A DNA stretch of 64,000 bases from Melampsora larici-populina 98AG31. Its lineage: Eukaryota; Basidiomycota; Pucciniomycetes; Pucciniales; Melampsoraceae. The notes under the pieces are model-generated. The model was not told the origin of the DNA and made no database searches. It was given only the letters and a program-made list of their open reading frames with translations. The DNA lies in assembly GCF_000204055.1 (NCBI RefSeq), contig NW_006768782.1, forward strand, positions 1,132,313-1,196,312. The letters are read 5' to 3'. The translations under genes and the position numbers were made by a program. The stretch's first letter is position 1. The number at the start of each line of letters is the position of its first letter. Shown piece by piece: positions 48,337-58,937 of this stretch.

Positions 48337-48589
48337 ATGAGTCATTCACGGAGATGCAATATTGTCGTAAGTAAGATTATTGCAGATGAGTGAAATGTAG
48401 AAAGGTTTGAAATCAATCATCACAAGCAGAAGCAAAACACACACACATAGATAGAAAATAAATGAGATAAGAGAGAGAAAACAGAGACTAGACTGATTAG
48501 CTTACCTATGAGTCATTCACAGAGATGCAATATTGTTGTAAGTAAGATTATTGCAGATGAGGGAAATGTAGAAAGGTTTGAAATCAATG
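48337..48589. repeat. Pair of ~80-bp direct repeats
   Basis: GAGTCATTCACGGAGATGCA...GTTTGAAATCAAT at about 48337-48415 recurs at about 48510-48588 with a handful of changes. Confidence 0.85.
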
Positions 48590-49350
48590 ATGTTCAAAAC
48601 CTATCAACTCATAGGTGGCTTGTAAAGGAAAATCAGCATATGTACGCAGCTAAGAGTTAAGCTAAGGCTAGAATAGTGAGCACACACAACAACATATCAA
48701 ATGACAAAAGAGACAATCAAACATGATTGCGCATAACAACAATAGAGAAAACATTAAGAGAGAAACATTCACACCAAGAGAGAAAACTCATGAAACACTA
48801 TTCGCTGCCAATCATCAACAGTAGGTCCATGTGCTGAATAAAACCCAGACTTACAATAACTTAACAACTTGACTTTGCCCCTTTTCTCAAGTAGAGGGGT
48901 GTTTAAAGTTTCATGAGTGTGTGTAGAAGCCTTATGAGAAGATCTTCCAAGTTTATTGCAAGGTTTCATGGCACTCGGAGCCCTTAAAAAGGGATTTCCA
49001 TTGAATTCTTATTTGTAATCTACCCTGGCTATTTATTCTTATTTTGTTTTATATTTCTGAGTTTTGATTTCAATTCAATGTCTTTTGATTTTATCACAAT
49101 ACTAAATGCCTTTACAAAGAGGGCTACTTCAGACATAAGACCATGAACAATATGTAATGTATAACAGGTGTGATATTTCACATCACGTGTGTGGGGGAGG
49201 GAGAGAAGACTAATTTCCTATTACGTACTGTGTTGTGAGAAAGGAAAAGGACAAGTTGGAGATCTTTTGATTTTGTTGAGTGGTAATAGAGTTGTATTTG
49301 ATATTTACAATCTCTTACTTCTCAAAAATTGTTGGGGGTATTTGCCTATT

Positions 49351-49510
49351 AGCCGTGTTCAAACCTGACCCGGTTTTAAAAAACCCAGTTGACCTGGTGG
49401 ACTTTTTGGCTGGAAGCTGTCAAGAACTGTCAATGGATACACAAAGTTACCACCAGAAAACCAACTGGGTAACCGGGTTTTTGTGTCAATCGGGTTAGGT
49501 TTGAACGCGA
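49351..49510. mobile_element. ~160-bp inverted-repeat element with CCCGGTT motifs
   Basis: GTTCAAACCTGACCCGG at the left is mirrored by TCGGGTTAGGTTTGAAC at the right. CTATT stands on both sides at about 49346-49350 and 49511-49515 and may be a duplication. It shares ACCCxGTTGACC...GTCAA...GGATACACAA with the element at 56372-56972. Confidence 0.6.
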
Positions 49511-50384
49511 CTATTCTTCCTTTGTACCAAAATCTTTGTCTTTACCAAGTGTTTTGTATCACCACACATCCCATAATTTCATGGAACAGGTGCTGTTGTC
49601 CCTTTGGGCACCTGTAACATTCAAGCAAAAGTGCTTAAAAATCTTGCTGGTCTCAGGCCAAAGTCAGGGCCCCAAGCCCCTGTTTGAGAGCAGACATGGC
49701 CGTGTTGGACAAGGGCTTCATTTAAGGAGCAGACGTGGCCACATTGGAAGAGGGGCTTAGCTAACCTCAAGTTTGAAGAAACTGTAAGTTTTGTTGTAGC
49801 AACATTTGAAAGTAAATATGAAACTGTTGGATTGTTGAATTGTCTTTACACATATGATCATGTGTAGACCATGATGTTTGAAACTTTAAAAAAAAGGTAG
49901 TGATAAGCAAAATACAAACTGCAAACATGACATTTGAAAATTGTGGGGAAGGCATGATGCAGAGTTCATTGATTTTGAAACACACTTTTGAGCCAGACCT
50001 TGCAAAACCCAGCATAGGAAGGCATTGACTTTTGTCAGTTTGAGATCTTTATACTTCCCCAAAAACATGGGCCAGATATGAAGTCTTTCCCTGGCGCAGC
50101 AATAATTGTGAAACACAACAAAGTTTGTCCAAATGTTGATAAGCTGAATGAAATGACTGATGTTAATCATCACAGATGGCTGGTCATACCTGTTCATCAT
50201 CATATTGTTTTTTCTTTGAGAGTGGGATCTTGTTGATTTTGAAACTTTGTTGAGTTTAGAGTTTCTAGCCCTTCAATCGGACACAGCCTGATTCATTTAC
50301 AGATCAAGATGAGAGAGGTCGCCCATCTTGTGGGGCATGCGCACCCACGACGGGGTCACAGCCTCACAGGTATTTGTTCATGTA

Positions 50385-50473
50385 TAGTCAAACCGGAAAA
50401 GCTTGTCACAAATTCCCCGCCAAATTGCTCGAGTTTTGCGGGCAAAATCGGTCAAGCTTTTCCGATTTGACTG
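50385..50473. mobile_element. 89-bp hairpin MITE with TA duplication, copy 2
   Basis: TAGTCAAACCGGAAAAGCTT is mirrored by AAGCTTTTCCGATTTGACTG with TA at 50383-50384 and 50474-50475. The loop CCCGCCAAATTGCTCGAG matches that of the 34313 copy. A half copy, CTGTCGTTCTCGAAAAGCTT, begins at 50502. Confidence 0.8.
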
Positions 50474-50664
50474 TACTTATATTCATTCTTGCAACAGGTT
50501 ACTGTCGTTCTCGAAAAGCTTGTCCCAAGTTCTGTCAACCCAGATACATGGTGATAAAGCTGCAGCAGACGAACGGAAATGTCCCAGCTGTCTTCTTCCC
50601 TTCTTATTCAACATCAATCTAGAATTTTCATCCAAAGAGCATTCTTGGATAAAAATTTATTGCC

Positions 50665-52059
50665 ATGAAGATCCTAATTACTGGCATAGTAAGTGAAATT
50701 TCGACAAAATTTGGTGACTACATAAAACCTCCTGATGAGTAGTATTTACGTGCAGAGTGGATTTGTCGGATCGCACATAGCCAAAGGCTTCCTAGACCTT
50801 AACACGGCGAACGTTAAATACGAAGTCGTGGGAACTGTTCGTTCGGCCAAGAAGGGGGAAGCTCTGCTAACGCAACCTGCTTTCCTTCATGCCGCTCAAG
50901 CACAAACCTTACGCTACATAGTTGTCAAAGATATCTCCGAGTACGACTTCTCTGAAGATTTGAAAGATATCGATGCAATTGCCCATACCGCTAGTCCATG
51001 TCACTATGAGGGACAAAGCTTTGATGATTATTGTGAGGGTTAAATCTCTACTTTCTTTGCGCTGGATGATCAAGACCCGCTTACACTTCAGACGAAATCG
51101 ATATAAAGAGGATGAACCCTGACTTAAACATTGATCCCTTGTCCAATCAGTCATGCCAGCAGTCCAAGGTACAAGAAATCTACTGATGGCAGCACAAAAA
51201 TCACCTACAGTGAAGGCTGTTGCCATGACTTCTTCCATTGGAGCTGTCCTCGATTCCCGTGTACCGGCACTCGAGCAGGCTGGGAAAGTCTACACTGAAG
51301 CTGACTGGTTTTCGGTTAAATATGAAGACGCAGCGTCTCAAGCAAAAATAGGCTTATGGTATGCAGCCTCAAAGGCTTTTGCAGAAGAAGAAGGTAAAAT
51401 CAAATCATGTAGACATTCTCCAAGTCGTTAAATGATATATTGAGCTATGACGTCTGATATCACTATCTTTCATACTCTTTTCTAGCTTGGAAGATACACA
51501 AACTTGGGGGCAACTCATGGAGTCTGGCCACTATATGTCCCCCTTCGATATACGGACCAGTTGTAAGTGACATTAATGTGTCTATCTGATTAGCAAGTTG
51601 TCTGATAATCGATCGCCGCAAACGAGCTATCAATAGATCAACACTTCAAACCCGGAAGAGATGAGCATTACCGCACGTTGGCTATATGATCTTTTTTGTG
51701 GTCAAACAAAAGAAGTAATGGAGACAAGATTTCCAGTCTGGGTGGATGTTCGCGATGTTGCAGAAGCTCACATCAAAGCCATTCTTCAAAAAAATAACAA
51801 TAGATTCATAGTATCTGCTGGATTATATGATTTTCAAAAGGTGGCAGATTTTATCCATAAGGAGTTTCCTGATGATGCACTACATCAAGTTCCAAAAGGT
51901 CAACCTGGAAATCACTTGAAACCTGATCAGGTCTATGTTCTTGACTCATCAAAAGTCAAGGCAGAATTGGATGTCTCCTTCAGATCTTTTGAGGAAACTT
52001 TTGGTGATACCTTTGAAAATTGTTTGGAAATTAAAAAGCTTGACACAACCTCAAGTTAA
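50665..52059 (+). CDS. Extended SDR reductase, copy 2, intact
   Basis: Same family as the 45515 gene: an NAD(P)H-dependent carbonyl reductase of the dihydroflavonol-reductase/Gre2 type, probably cytosolic. Exons 50665-50688, 50756-51032, 51151-51393, 51486-51562 and 51637-52059 sum to 348 codons with all phases consistent (347 residues). Visible are VGSHIAKGFLDL in the cofactor-binding start, GTVRS, AIAHTASPCH, VAMTSSIGAVL, WYAASK (catalytic Tyr and Lys), CPPSIYGPV and WVDVRDVAEAHIKA. Exon 1 is only 24 bases and has the same size and phase as in copy 1, so the pair arose by gene duplication. The substrate cannot be told from sequence. Confidence 0.9.
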
Positions 52060-54836
52060 AGTCAAAGAGTTTGACAAGGCACAGTTGTATTGAATCATTC
52101 TTTTTTTCTGTGGTTTTGATATATTTTCAGAAAGCATGGTGTGGATTTTGAAATGGCTATAGCCTTGAAAGCCAAGTCTGGATTGTGTTGATGTCTGATC
52201 ATGATGATATGCTCTTGATTGAATATGGTTCAAGTCTGAGTTTCAATTCCACACAACAGTTCATTAATTGCATCTTCCCACCAAAGGCACGACGTGTTAG
52301 GCAGCTTCTATCGTAGCTAGGTGGGTAAGAAGAGACTAGGTGCACATGTAACATTACACACACGGCAAAGTCGGGTGGGACAAGATACAGAGCGCAAGGA
52401 GGGAAAATTTTCCACTCCAGCTACTGTGATCTTTTCCTGCACCTAAGTCGTAGATTGGAGCATTATAGCTCTACAAGTTGCTCATAGTTATATAGACTAA
52501 TTTCTTTTTTGACCCACCCACCAATCCCTAGGCTAGGACTTTAATTCTCAGGTACCTTCTCAGGCACTTTACGCTGTCTAGAGCACGGAACGGTCCGTGG
52601 TTCAGACCACACAGGGCCTCAGATGTAGGCCCCGGAGTGGCAAACCCAGGACTTCCCCGGGCTCGAGACCCCCCCCCACACTATTCTCAACTTAGGTCAG
52701 ACTAAGTTAGGATGGCATAAGGCTGAGAACCTACATATAGATAGATAGACATGTAATCTAGATATATGCAGAATAAAAAGAACTTGTAATCCTAGATCTT
52801 ACCCTTAGAGCAGAGATAGATGTGTACTTTTAGTGAAGGATTTCAAGCCATCCCAGTATTGTTGCCTTGTCATTTCTTCCTTGAGATCTTTGTTCACTGA
52901 CCAGGTTTAGCAAATGCCTATGGTGATATTTACCTGACAGAACTGTCAGGTGAATCAGCTAATATGATAAAGATGATGACAAGCCACAATCTGAATCATC
53001 TCATGAGAAAGAGACTGTGGATAGATGTGAGGTATATGTAAATAGGAACGACAAGCAAATGAGAAAGAATGTCTTTTTAGTATGCCAAAACTCATTTTAT
53101 TTAGGACATCACAGCAACACAACCTCTTCATCATATATATCCTTGCAGTGCTGCAGGTATCACCATGTCAGTCTTTTTCTGAGACTAACATGCTCTGAGA
53201 CTTTCCTGAGACTAACAAAAAAGTACAAAGGATGGTCCCTCTTTGTACACTGGGCATACAGGCTGGTGGCAACTAGATATAGATATGTATGAAGGCAACA
53301 GAACTCTGGAGGACTGCATGGAGTTGGATATGGTGGACATGGATCTGAGTGGATATCAATACACATGTGTACAGGGCTGAGAAGGTCTCCCTCTTTTGGA
53401 AGAAGGTCAGTAGAGGCTGAGCTGTCCATACTAATTAGAAACACACCCAATTATGTAAACAACTTTCCCTGTATGCAAGCCTAATCATGAAGACTTACTG
53501 TTGGACTGGATCCAAAACACAATACATGGCTGTTGATTGTCTGCAAGCTGGATGAATCAGCATTGATCAAGGGTCATTGATCAATAGTTACATTGCGAGT
53601 GCAAGATCAGGATGGAGGTGTGGCTTTTGACAAAAAGGTGTGTGTTAAGCTCAGCCTCTCACAGTGCAAAAATGAAAAAATGATGAAACAGTCCAAAAAT
53701 TGCATTTTAACTAGGCCATTGCTATTTGCCAGAACAAGAGGCAATCAGGACAACCCTGACAGTCAGGCCTTTCAGTGACCTGTCCCTCACCCGTGAAAGC
53801 CAGCACAAATCTTTCACCCTTCCTTTCCGCCACATCAAATCCCCAATGAAAGCTTGGTGAGACCTTAAAAGCTAAAATCAAACAATTGTGATTCAACAAA
53901 TAAGGTCAGAGTGTTCTGCATGCAACATTGAAAGAGGAATGTGAAAACACACTGAAGTCCCGCACCCTCTTTCTATCAAACACACCTGGGACATCAGAGA
54001 CAAAAACAGCTATTGCCACACACCGCACTTTTGTGATTGGAACAACGTCAAGCTTATCAAGAATTGTAGTATGACCAGTGCCAGTGGCATGAGGGAGTCA
54101 AAGCTGTCCGTTTTGAGAAACTACCCCTTCACGTTCAGTTATCTATCCTTGGGGTTGAACAGGGCATCATGCTAATTGCATCCGGAGGCCTCTGTCCCCA
54201 AGACCTATCCACTGTGCTTTCTTATTGTGATAGGCTTACCACACTCAATCTCAAGTTTTTGGACTATTGGAGAGATCCTCTTTCAGAGAAAACACATAAC
54301 TTAATTCACAATCTTGCCTCCTTGTTTCCCAAACTTAATATCTTCAACACATAGCATAAGCCCAATCTAAGCTATCATCAGCTAATCAATGACTTGAATA
54401 AATCCTATCTCAATCACCTACATGATGATGATCATCTGATTTGTTTCATGGCCATTTGAATTGGGAAAATTTCAGATCTAACACAGGAAATTAATGAAGC
54501 TCTTTGTTCTCATTCTCTTAATGCACTTTGAGTTTGTTTAAAATGTTTTTCATAGGTTAGTAATACTCTTTATCTTGGTTGGTATATAGTACTGTAACAG
54601 AGGGTGGAAATGGGTGAAATATTTGAATGATACTTCCCAGGACTGTCTTTTGTCTGTGAACGGGATGAACGGAGTAAAGACAGGGGATGCAACAGGTAGC
54701 AGCCAAGCTTTTGGTGGTGGGTACCCATGATTTCATGGGTTATGGGTGGTACTGACAGTCAGTGTCAGTGTCAGAGCCTGAAAGTCACAGCTCTCCTGGT
54801 AGCTGTGACCTCTGCTATTTGCAGCCTGCAAAAATT
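52060..54836. other. Intergenic region without recognised genes
   Basis: Only short unsupported frames. It contains a C-rich stretch near 52670-52680 and, at 54650-54815, sequence related to the repeats around 19605-19680 and 27960-27995 (GACAGGGGATGC and AGTCACAGCTCTCC phrases). Confidence 0.45.
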
Positions 54837-55326
54837 CCATGTAGGTGCTTCCAAAACAGCGCCTACATGGGTGTTTCCCGCAAAAAAGTGCCTACATTTA
54901 GGATGTAGGCGCTGGAAACATCCAAAATGACACCTACATGTTGAAAAACCAATGTAGGCGTCATTTGGTTACACCTACATTCAAAAAATGAAATGTAGGC
55001 ATACTTTGGTTATGCCTACATGTCAAATTTGACATGTAGGCGCTTGAATATTACACCTACATGCAAAAAACAAATGTAGGTGCTTGAAAATTATGCCTAC
55101 ATCTCATTTTGTGAATGTAGGTGTGACTCTTGAGCACATACATCTCAAAAGGATATGTAGGCATAAAAATCCAGCACCTACATTGTGTTTCCGGCATGTA
55201 GGCACTCAAAACAAGCACCTACATCTCAAAAGAAGCAATGTAGGCATAAAATTTGAGCACCTACATGTGTATTGAGGCGTCATGCAGTCTTGCATTTGTA
55301 GGCGCTAAAAATCCAGCGCCTACAAC
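54837..55326. repeat. Array of ~23 alternating inverted TGTAGGYGC motifs
   Basis: ATGTAGGCGC-type words and their complements GCGCCTACAT alternate about every 20-30 bp through nearly 500 bp. After the first three units the orientation is strictly forward, reverse, forward, reverse. Words vary at one or two positions (GC, GT, CA after TGTAGG) and the spacers are AT-rich and unrelated, so this is not an ordinary tandem repeat. It could fold as a chain of small hairpins. No coding potential. A transposon subterminal region or a binding array are both possible. Confidence 0.9.
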
Positions 55327-55382
55327 TCCAGACTGGTCTGACGGGTAATGAAGAACAATTCTCAAGTTGCGATGAGGGTATT

Positions 55383-55407
55383 GGGTTAGGGTTAGGGTTA
55401 GGGTTAG
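55383..55407 (+). repeat. Interstitial telomere-type tract (GGGTTA)4
   Basis: Four uninterrupted copies of GGGTTA lie 57 bp after the alternating array. TTAGGG is the telomere repeat of most filamentous fungi and basidiomycetes. Confidence 0.9.
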
Positions 55408-55435
55408 TTCATACTCATTTTCCCTTCTCTTCTTT

Positions 55436-55696
55436 ATCAAACTCAATTCTTTTTGTTTAACAATACTTATTTCTGAGATTGTTAAATCACATTTTGATCA
55501 GTGTGTCAGCTTTTATAATAAAGCTAATAATCTGTTTGTCACAGGTGTAAGTCTTAAATGTTTGGTTTGTTGTTTTAGTTAAAATTCATCAAACTCAATT
55601 CTTTTTGTTTAACAATCTGAGAAACGAGGATTGTTGAATCTCATTTTGATCAGTGTGTTAGCTTTTATAATCAAGCTAATAACGTGTTTGTCACAC
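55436..55696. repeat. Pair of ~110-bp direct repeats
   Basis: ATCAAACTCAATTCTTTTTG...GTTTGTCACA at about 55436-55545 is repeated at about 55587-55696 with small indels. No coding content. Confidence 0.85.
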
Positions 55697-56371
55697 AAAT
55701 CTCATTCAATTTTGTGCTGATGGCAAATGTGGTCCTTGTGTTGGTGTTGCCGTTGCTGAGACCTCTTAGCAGCACTGACAACCATCTCGGGGTCAATATG
55801 GATCCTAATGAGGAAAATTCAGTATTGAGTATTGTAATTAGTATTGAGCTCAGGAAAGACTTACCACAGATGGTTTGATGGGGAATAAGGTGAGACAAGA
55901 TGAAGCCAAGAGCTTTTTAGAGGTGAAAGAACACAAGAGCCAATCTGCAGAGAGTGGTTACCTGACTGCAACAGAGGATATCAATTCCAAACCTAACCCC
56001 AAGAGTGTGGATCTTTGGTAAAAACACAATGTATGGCCCCTACTCCTGACCCCTGACCCCTACCCCCTAACTCAATTTCTTTGGCCAAAATCTTTGAAAA
56101 TTTCGGACCCAAAACTCTATGTGGGGACAGGTGTTACACATTCTCGACTTTATCAACAGTATCTCAACAAAAAGTTAACCTGTGGTGTAGATGATGCATG
56201 GTGCACATAATGTTGAAAACTTTGAAGAATGGGTGAGAATAGACAAGGTTACAACTACCACTACAAACACGACACGTGAAGATGGGTGGAGAAAGAATGA
56301 CAAGATTATGTAAAACTGCAGGATTTGTAAAGTATCTTGTAACTTGTGTAAACCATTGATTCAGCAACGGG

Positions 56372-56972
56372 GTTCTCAAAGTAGACCCGGTTTGTAAAAA
56401 CCCGGTTGACCCAGTAGGACCCAGGAATGCACCTATAGAGGTATGTAATGTAACTCGTTTTTTAGTTTTTGGGCTCTACACTACACACCACTTGTCGTAA
56501 CAAGGTCCAGAGCACTTCAAAAGATGCGCATGGTCTAGAGCTATCGAATGAGCCTAGCCCGAGGTCCGAGGCTTTGCTACTTTTGGCGTAAAATGGAAAG
56601 GCGCAAAAAAAATTTGGGCCTCCGAGGCCTGATTCCGACATTCAATTTTGAGCCATTTTTGGCCGTTACATCCAATTATCTCTGGAACCATAGGTGCTAT
56701 GAGGTTGAAAGCTAGCTTAAATGAAAGCCCTCCTTCTCACGCACATTTTGCGCTACTGTAGGTGCTGTGATAAGGTGATTTAGTACCCTAAAACCCCGCC
56801 AACAAAATGTCGGAATTTACATTACATACCTCTATAGGCGCATTCCTGGGTCCTGACCCAGTTGACTTTTTGGCTGTGATCTGTCAAAAAATGTCAACTC
56901 GATACACAAGGTTACTGCCAAAAAGCAACCGGGTCAACTGGGTTTTCTTGAAACCAGGCCAACTTTGAGAAC
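56372..56972. mobile_element. Inverted-repeat element carrying a nested MITE
   Basis: Ends GTTCTCAAAGT and ACTTTGAGAAC enclose CCCGGTT/AACCGGG motifs related to the element at 49351. Removing the nested 439-bp element and one duplication leaves about 154 bp, close to the size of the 49351 element. Confidence 0.65.
56416..56854. mobile_element. 439-bp MITE with 8-bp TSD, hAT-like
   Basis: Inverted ends of about 38-39 bp start AGGACCCAGGAATGC and differ at one position. GACCCAGT flanks both sides at 56408-56415 and 56855-56862. An 8-bp duplication suggests hAT origin. The interior is non-coding. Confidence 0.85.
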
Positions 56973-58937
56973 TTTGATATTATTCCAGGCCTTTGAAACG
57001 CCAAATTATAGCATTGACTCTCTCCATTCACTCCGACACAGATCTGGGTCAAATCTGAAGCCGGCCCCTAACACAGCAACAGCTGTAAAAAATAAAGGGC
57101 AGCTTCAAGTGTTGGTAAACTGAATGGAATTAGTCACAGCACCATGCTGCCGAAGGATCATTAGTTCTTCTGCATGCATCCTCTTCACTTTTTCCACCTC
57201 GGGGTGCCCTATTCAACCATTTGAAGTGTCGAATAGAATGTACCATACAGCCGCTTCTAGCGTCGAGGGCCCTATCTCGACTCATCTCATTCATCTCCCG
57301 ATTTTGGTAACCCAAAATCGGCAAGTCCCCAAGAAATTTTTTGAAATTTCATACATACAACTTAGCCGAATAAGGCTTAACAAGCCTATGGCCGTGTATC
57401 ACACTTAACACCATATTACACATCATAACACCTGTAGCCGTCGGACCATACCCGTAGCCGCCGGACTTGCCATTTCATCAACTTCACTCACGGCGTTCTA
57501 ACCGCCCAAATAACAACTCACCACCACACCTTGATTCACCAATCACCAGCACTACTCTATATCACATCGTCGTTCAAAAATGCGTCTTCAGCTCAACTTT
57601 TGATTCTAGTACCGGCGCCACCACTTCATCCTCGACGGCTCGATGCTCAACCTCACTCGATGCTCAACCTCACTCGATGCTCAACCTCACTCGATGCTCA
57701 ACCTCACTTGATGCTTAACCTCACTCGATGCTCTACATCATTCAATGCACAACATTATTCAATCCACAACATTATTAAACTGAACGTGAAAAAAATCATA
57801 TCGAAATGCCATACTTGGTTGCCTTGATTCACTTTGCTTACCATCATCAGCCAGTTGATCTCAAACAGAATTTCAAACGACGATAAAAAAATCTCATTTG
57901 CAAGACTCTCATTACAGATTATTCAAAAGAAGAACCCTTCGGATCCCTTTCCAATTATTTTCTTTCGATTAAAAAGTTTTGGTGACAACTATTCAATTCT
58001 TATAATTAGAAAATATCTATGAAGAGTGTTGATGTAGCTTTTGATCAAGTTATTGAACATAAATCAGGACCTTTCGATCGATTTCTTTTGCTTTGTCATC
58101 TCAATTCTTTGTTCATTGTTGGATCATGATACTTCGATTCTTGTATGGTGTTATGTACAAATATTGGTATAAGTAACTTGTGTAGATGAATAATGTTCAT
58201 TGCTGATTCTATGGTTTTGACATTCATGTTGTTGTTAAAATTCGATAGAGGGAAGTGAGATCTATGATTGCAAGGCACACACTGTTAGTTTCGCACTATT
58301 TGATTAGTTTCGCACTATTTGAGACTTGTCAAATATCTAACAAAAGATAAAAAGTGATAGCAAAGTAAGTCTTGGAGAGCAACTTGGGGTGGTTTGTGAC
58401 CGCTTGTAGCTTTGTCAACGATTGACATCAATGGGGTCCTTGCTTTAGGCAAGACTAAGTGAAACCAGAAACCATTGCTCTGGTTTTGCTTTTGTTCATT
58501 TGAGCAATCAAGAACAAAATCCGAATTAGAAAAAGCGACAAGCTCAATTGATGTGGGCATTGGCCAGAACGGCGATAAGTTTTGATTGTGTTTAGGGTAT
58601 GTACATACGAATACGGATGAAATACATTGAAAGACACGCACCCATAATTAAAGATGATCTTAGTATCATCAAAGAATTCAGTCTTGAGCAAAAATCAATA
58701 TCATCTTAGGGTGAAAATTGAAGTAATACAATAGTTTTGCTTCGGTCATATTTACATGTGGGTTTCAATACTTTCATGATGGCATAATTTCCAAGACGAA
58801 CTATGTATTACTCAAATAAGGATTGAATTTTCTTCAAAAGATGATCTAAATAAATGAAGTCGATCTAAATAATCACCAAAATGAAGTTGAAAAGGGATTT
58901 AATATCATAAGTCGAGAGAGAAACTACCAGTCCTTAG
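56973..58937. other. Intergenic region with minisatellite
   Basis: Apart from the 17-bp minisatellite nothing functional is recognised. Frames at 57124-57408 and 57467-57827 are short and lack domains. Confidence 0.45.
57639..57775. repeat. 17-bp minisatellite, ~8 copies
   Basis: CTCGATGCTCAACCTCA is repeated with the first four copies nearly identical and later ones increasingly changed. Since 17 is not a multiple of 3, all frames cycle, giving spurious open frames. Confidence 0.9.

Larger units (their letters stand above)
46944..50664. other. Repeat-rich spacer between the two reductase paralogues
   Basis: No gene supported. Contains a CACTA-like MITE (47211), a direct repeat pair (48337-48589), an inverted-repeat element (49351-49510) and TA-flanked hairpins (50385-50540). 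Confidence 0.5.

Noticed and set aside
52560..52700. GC-rich segment with CCGTGGTTCAGACCAC suggesting a structured RNA or tRNA
   Set aside because: It does not form a cloverleaf and lacks an acceptable A/B box pair; no tRNA was recognised anywhere in the window.
57467..57827. Overlapping frames of 83 and 98 codons
   Set aside because: They arise from the 17-bp minisatellite, which is open in several frames.
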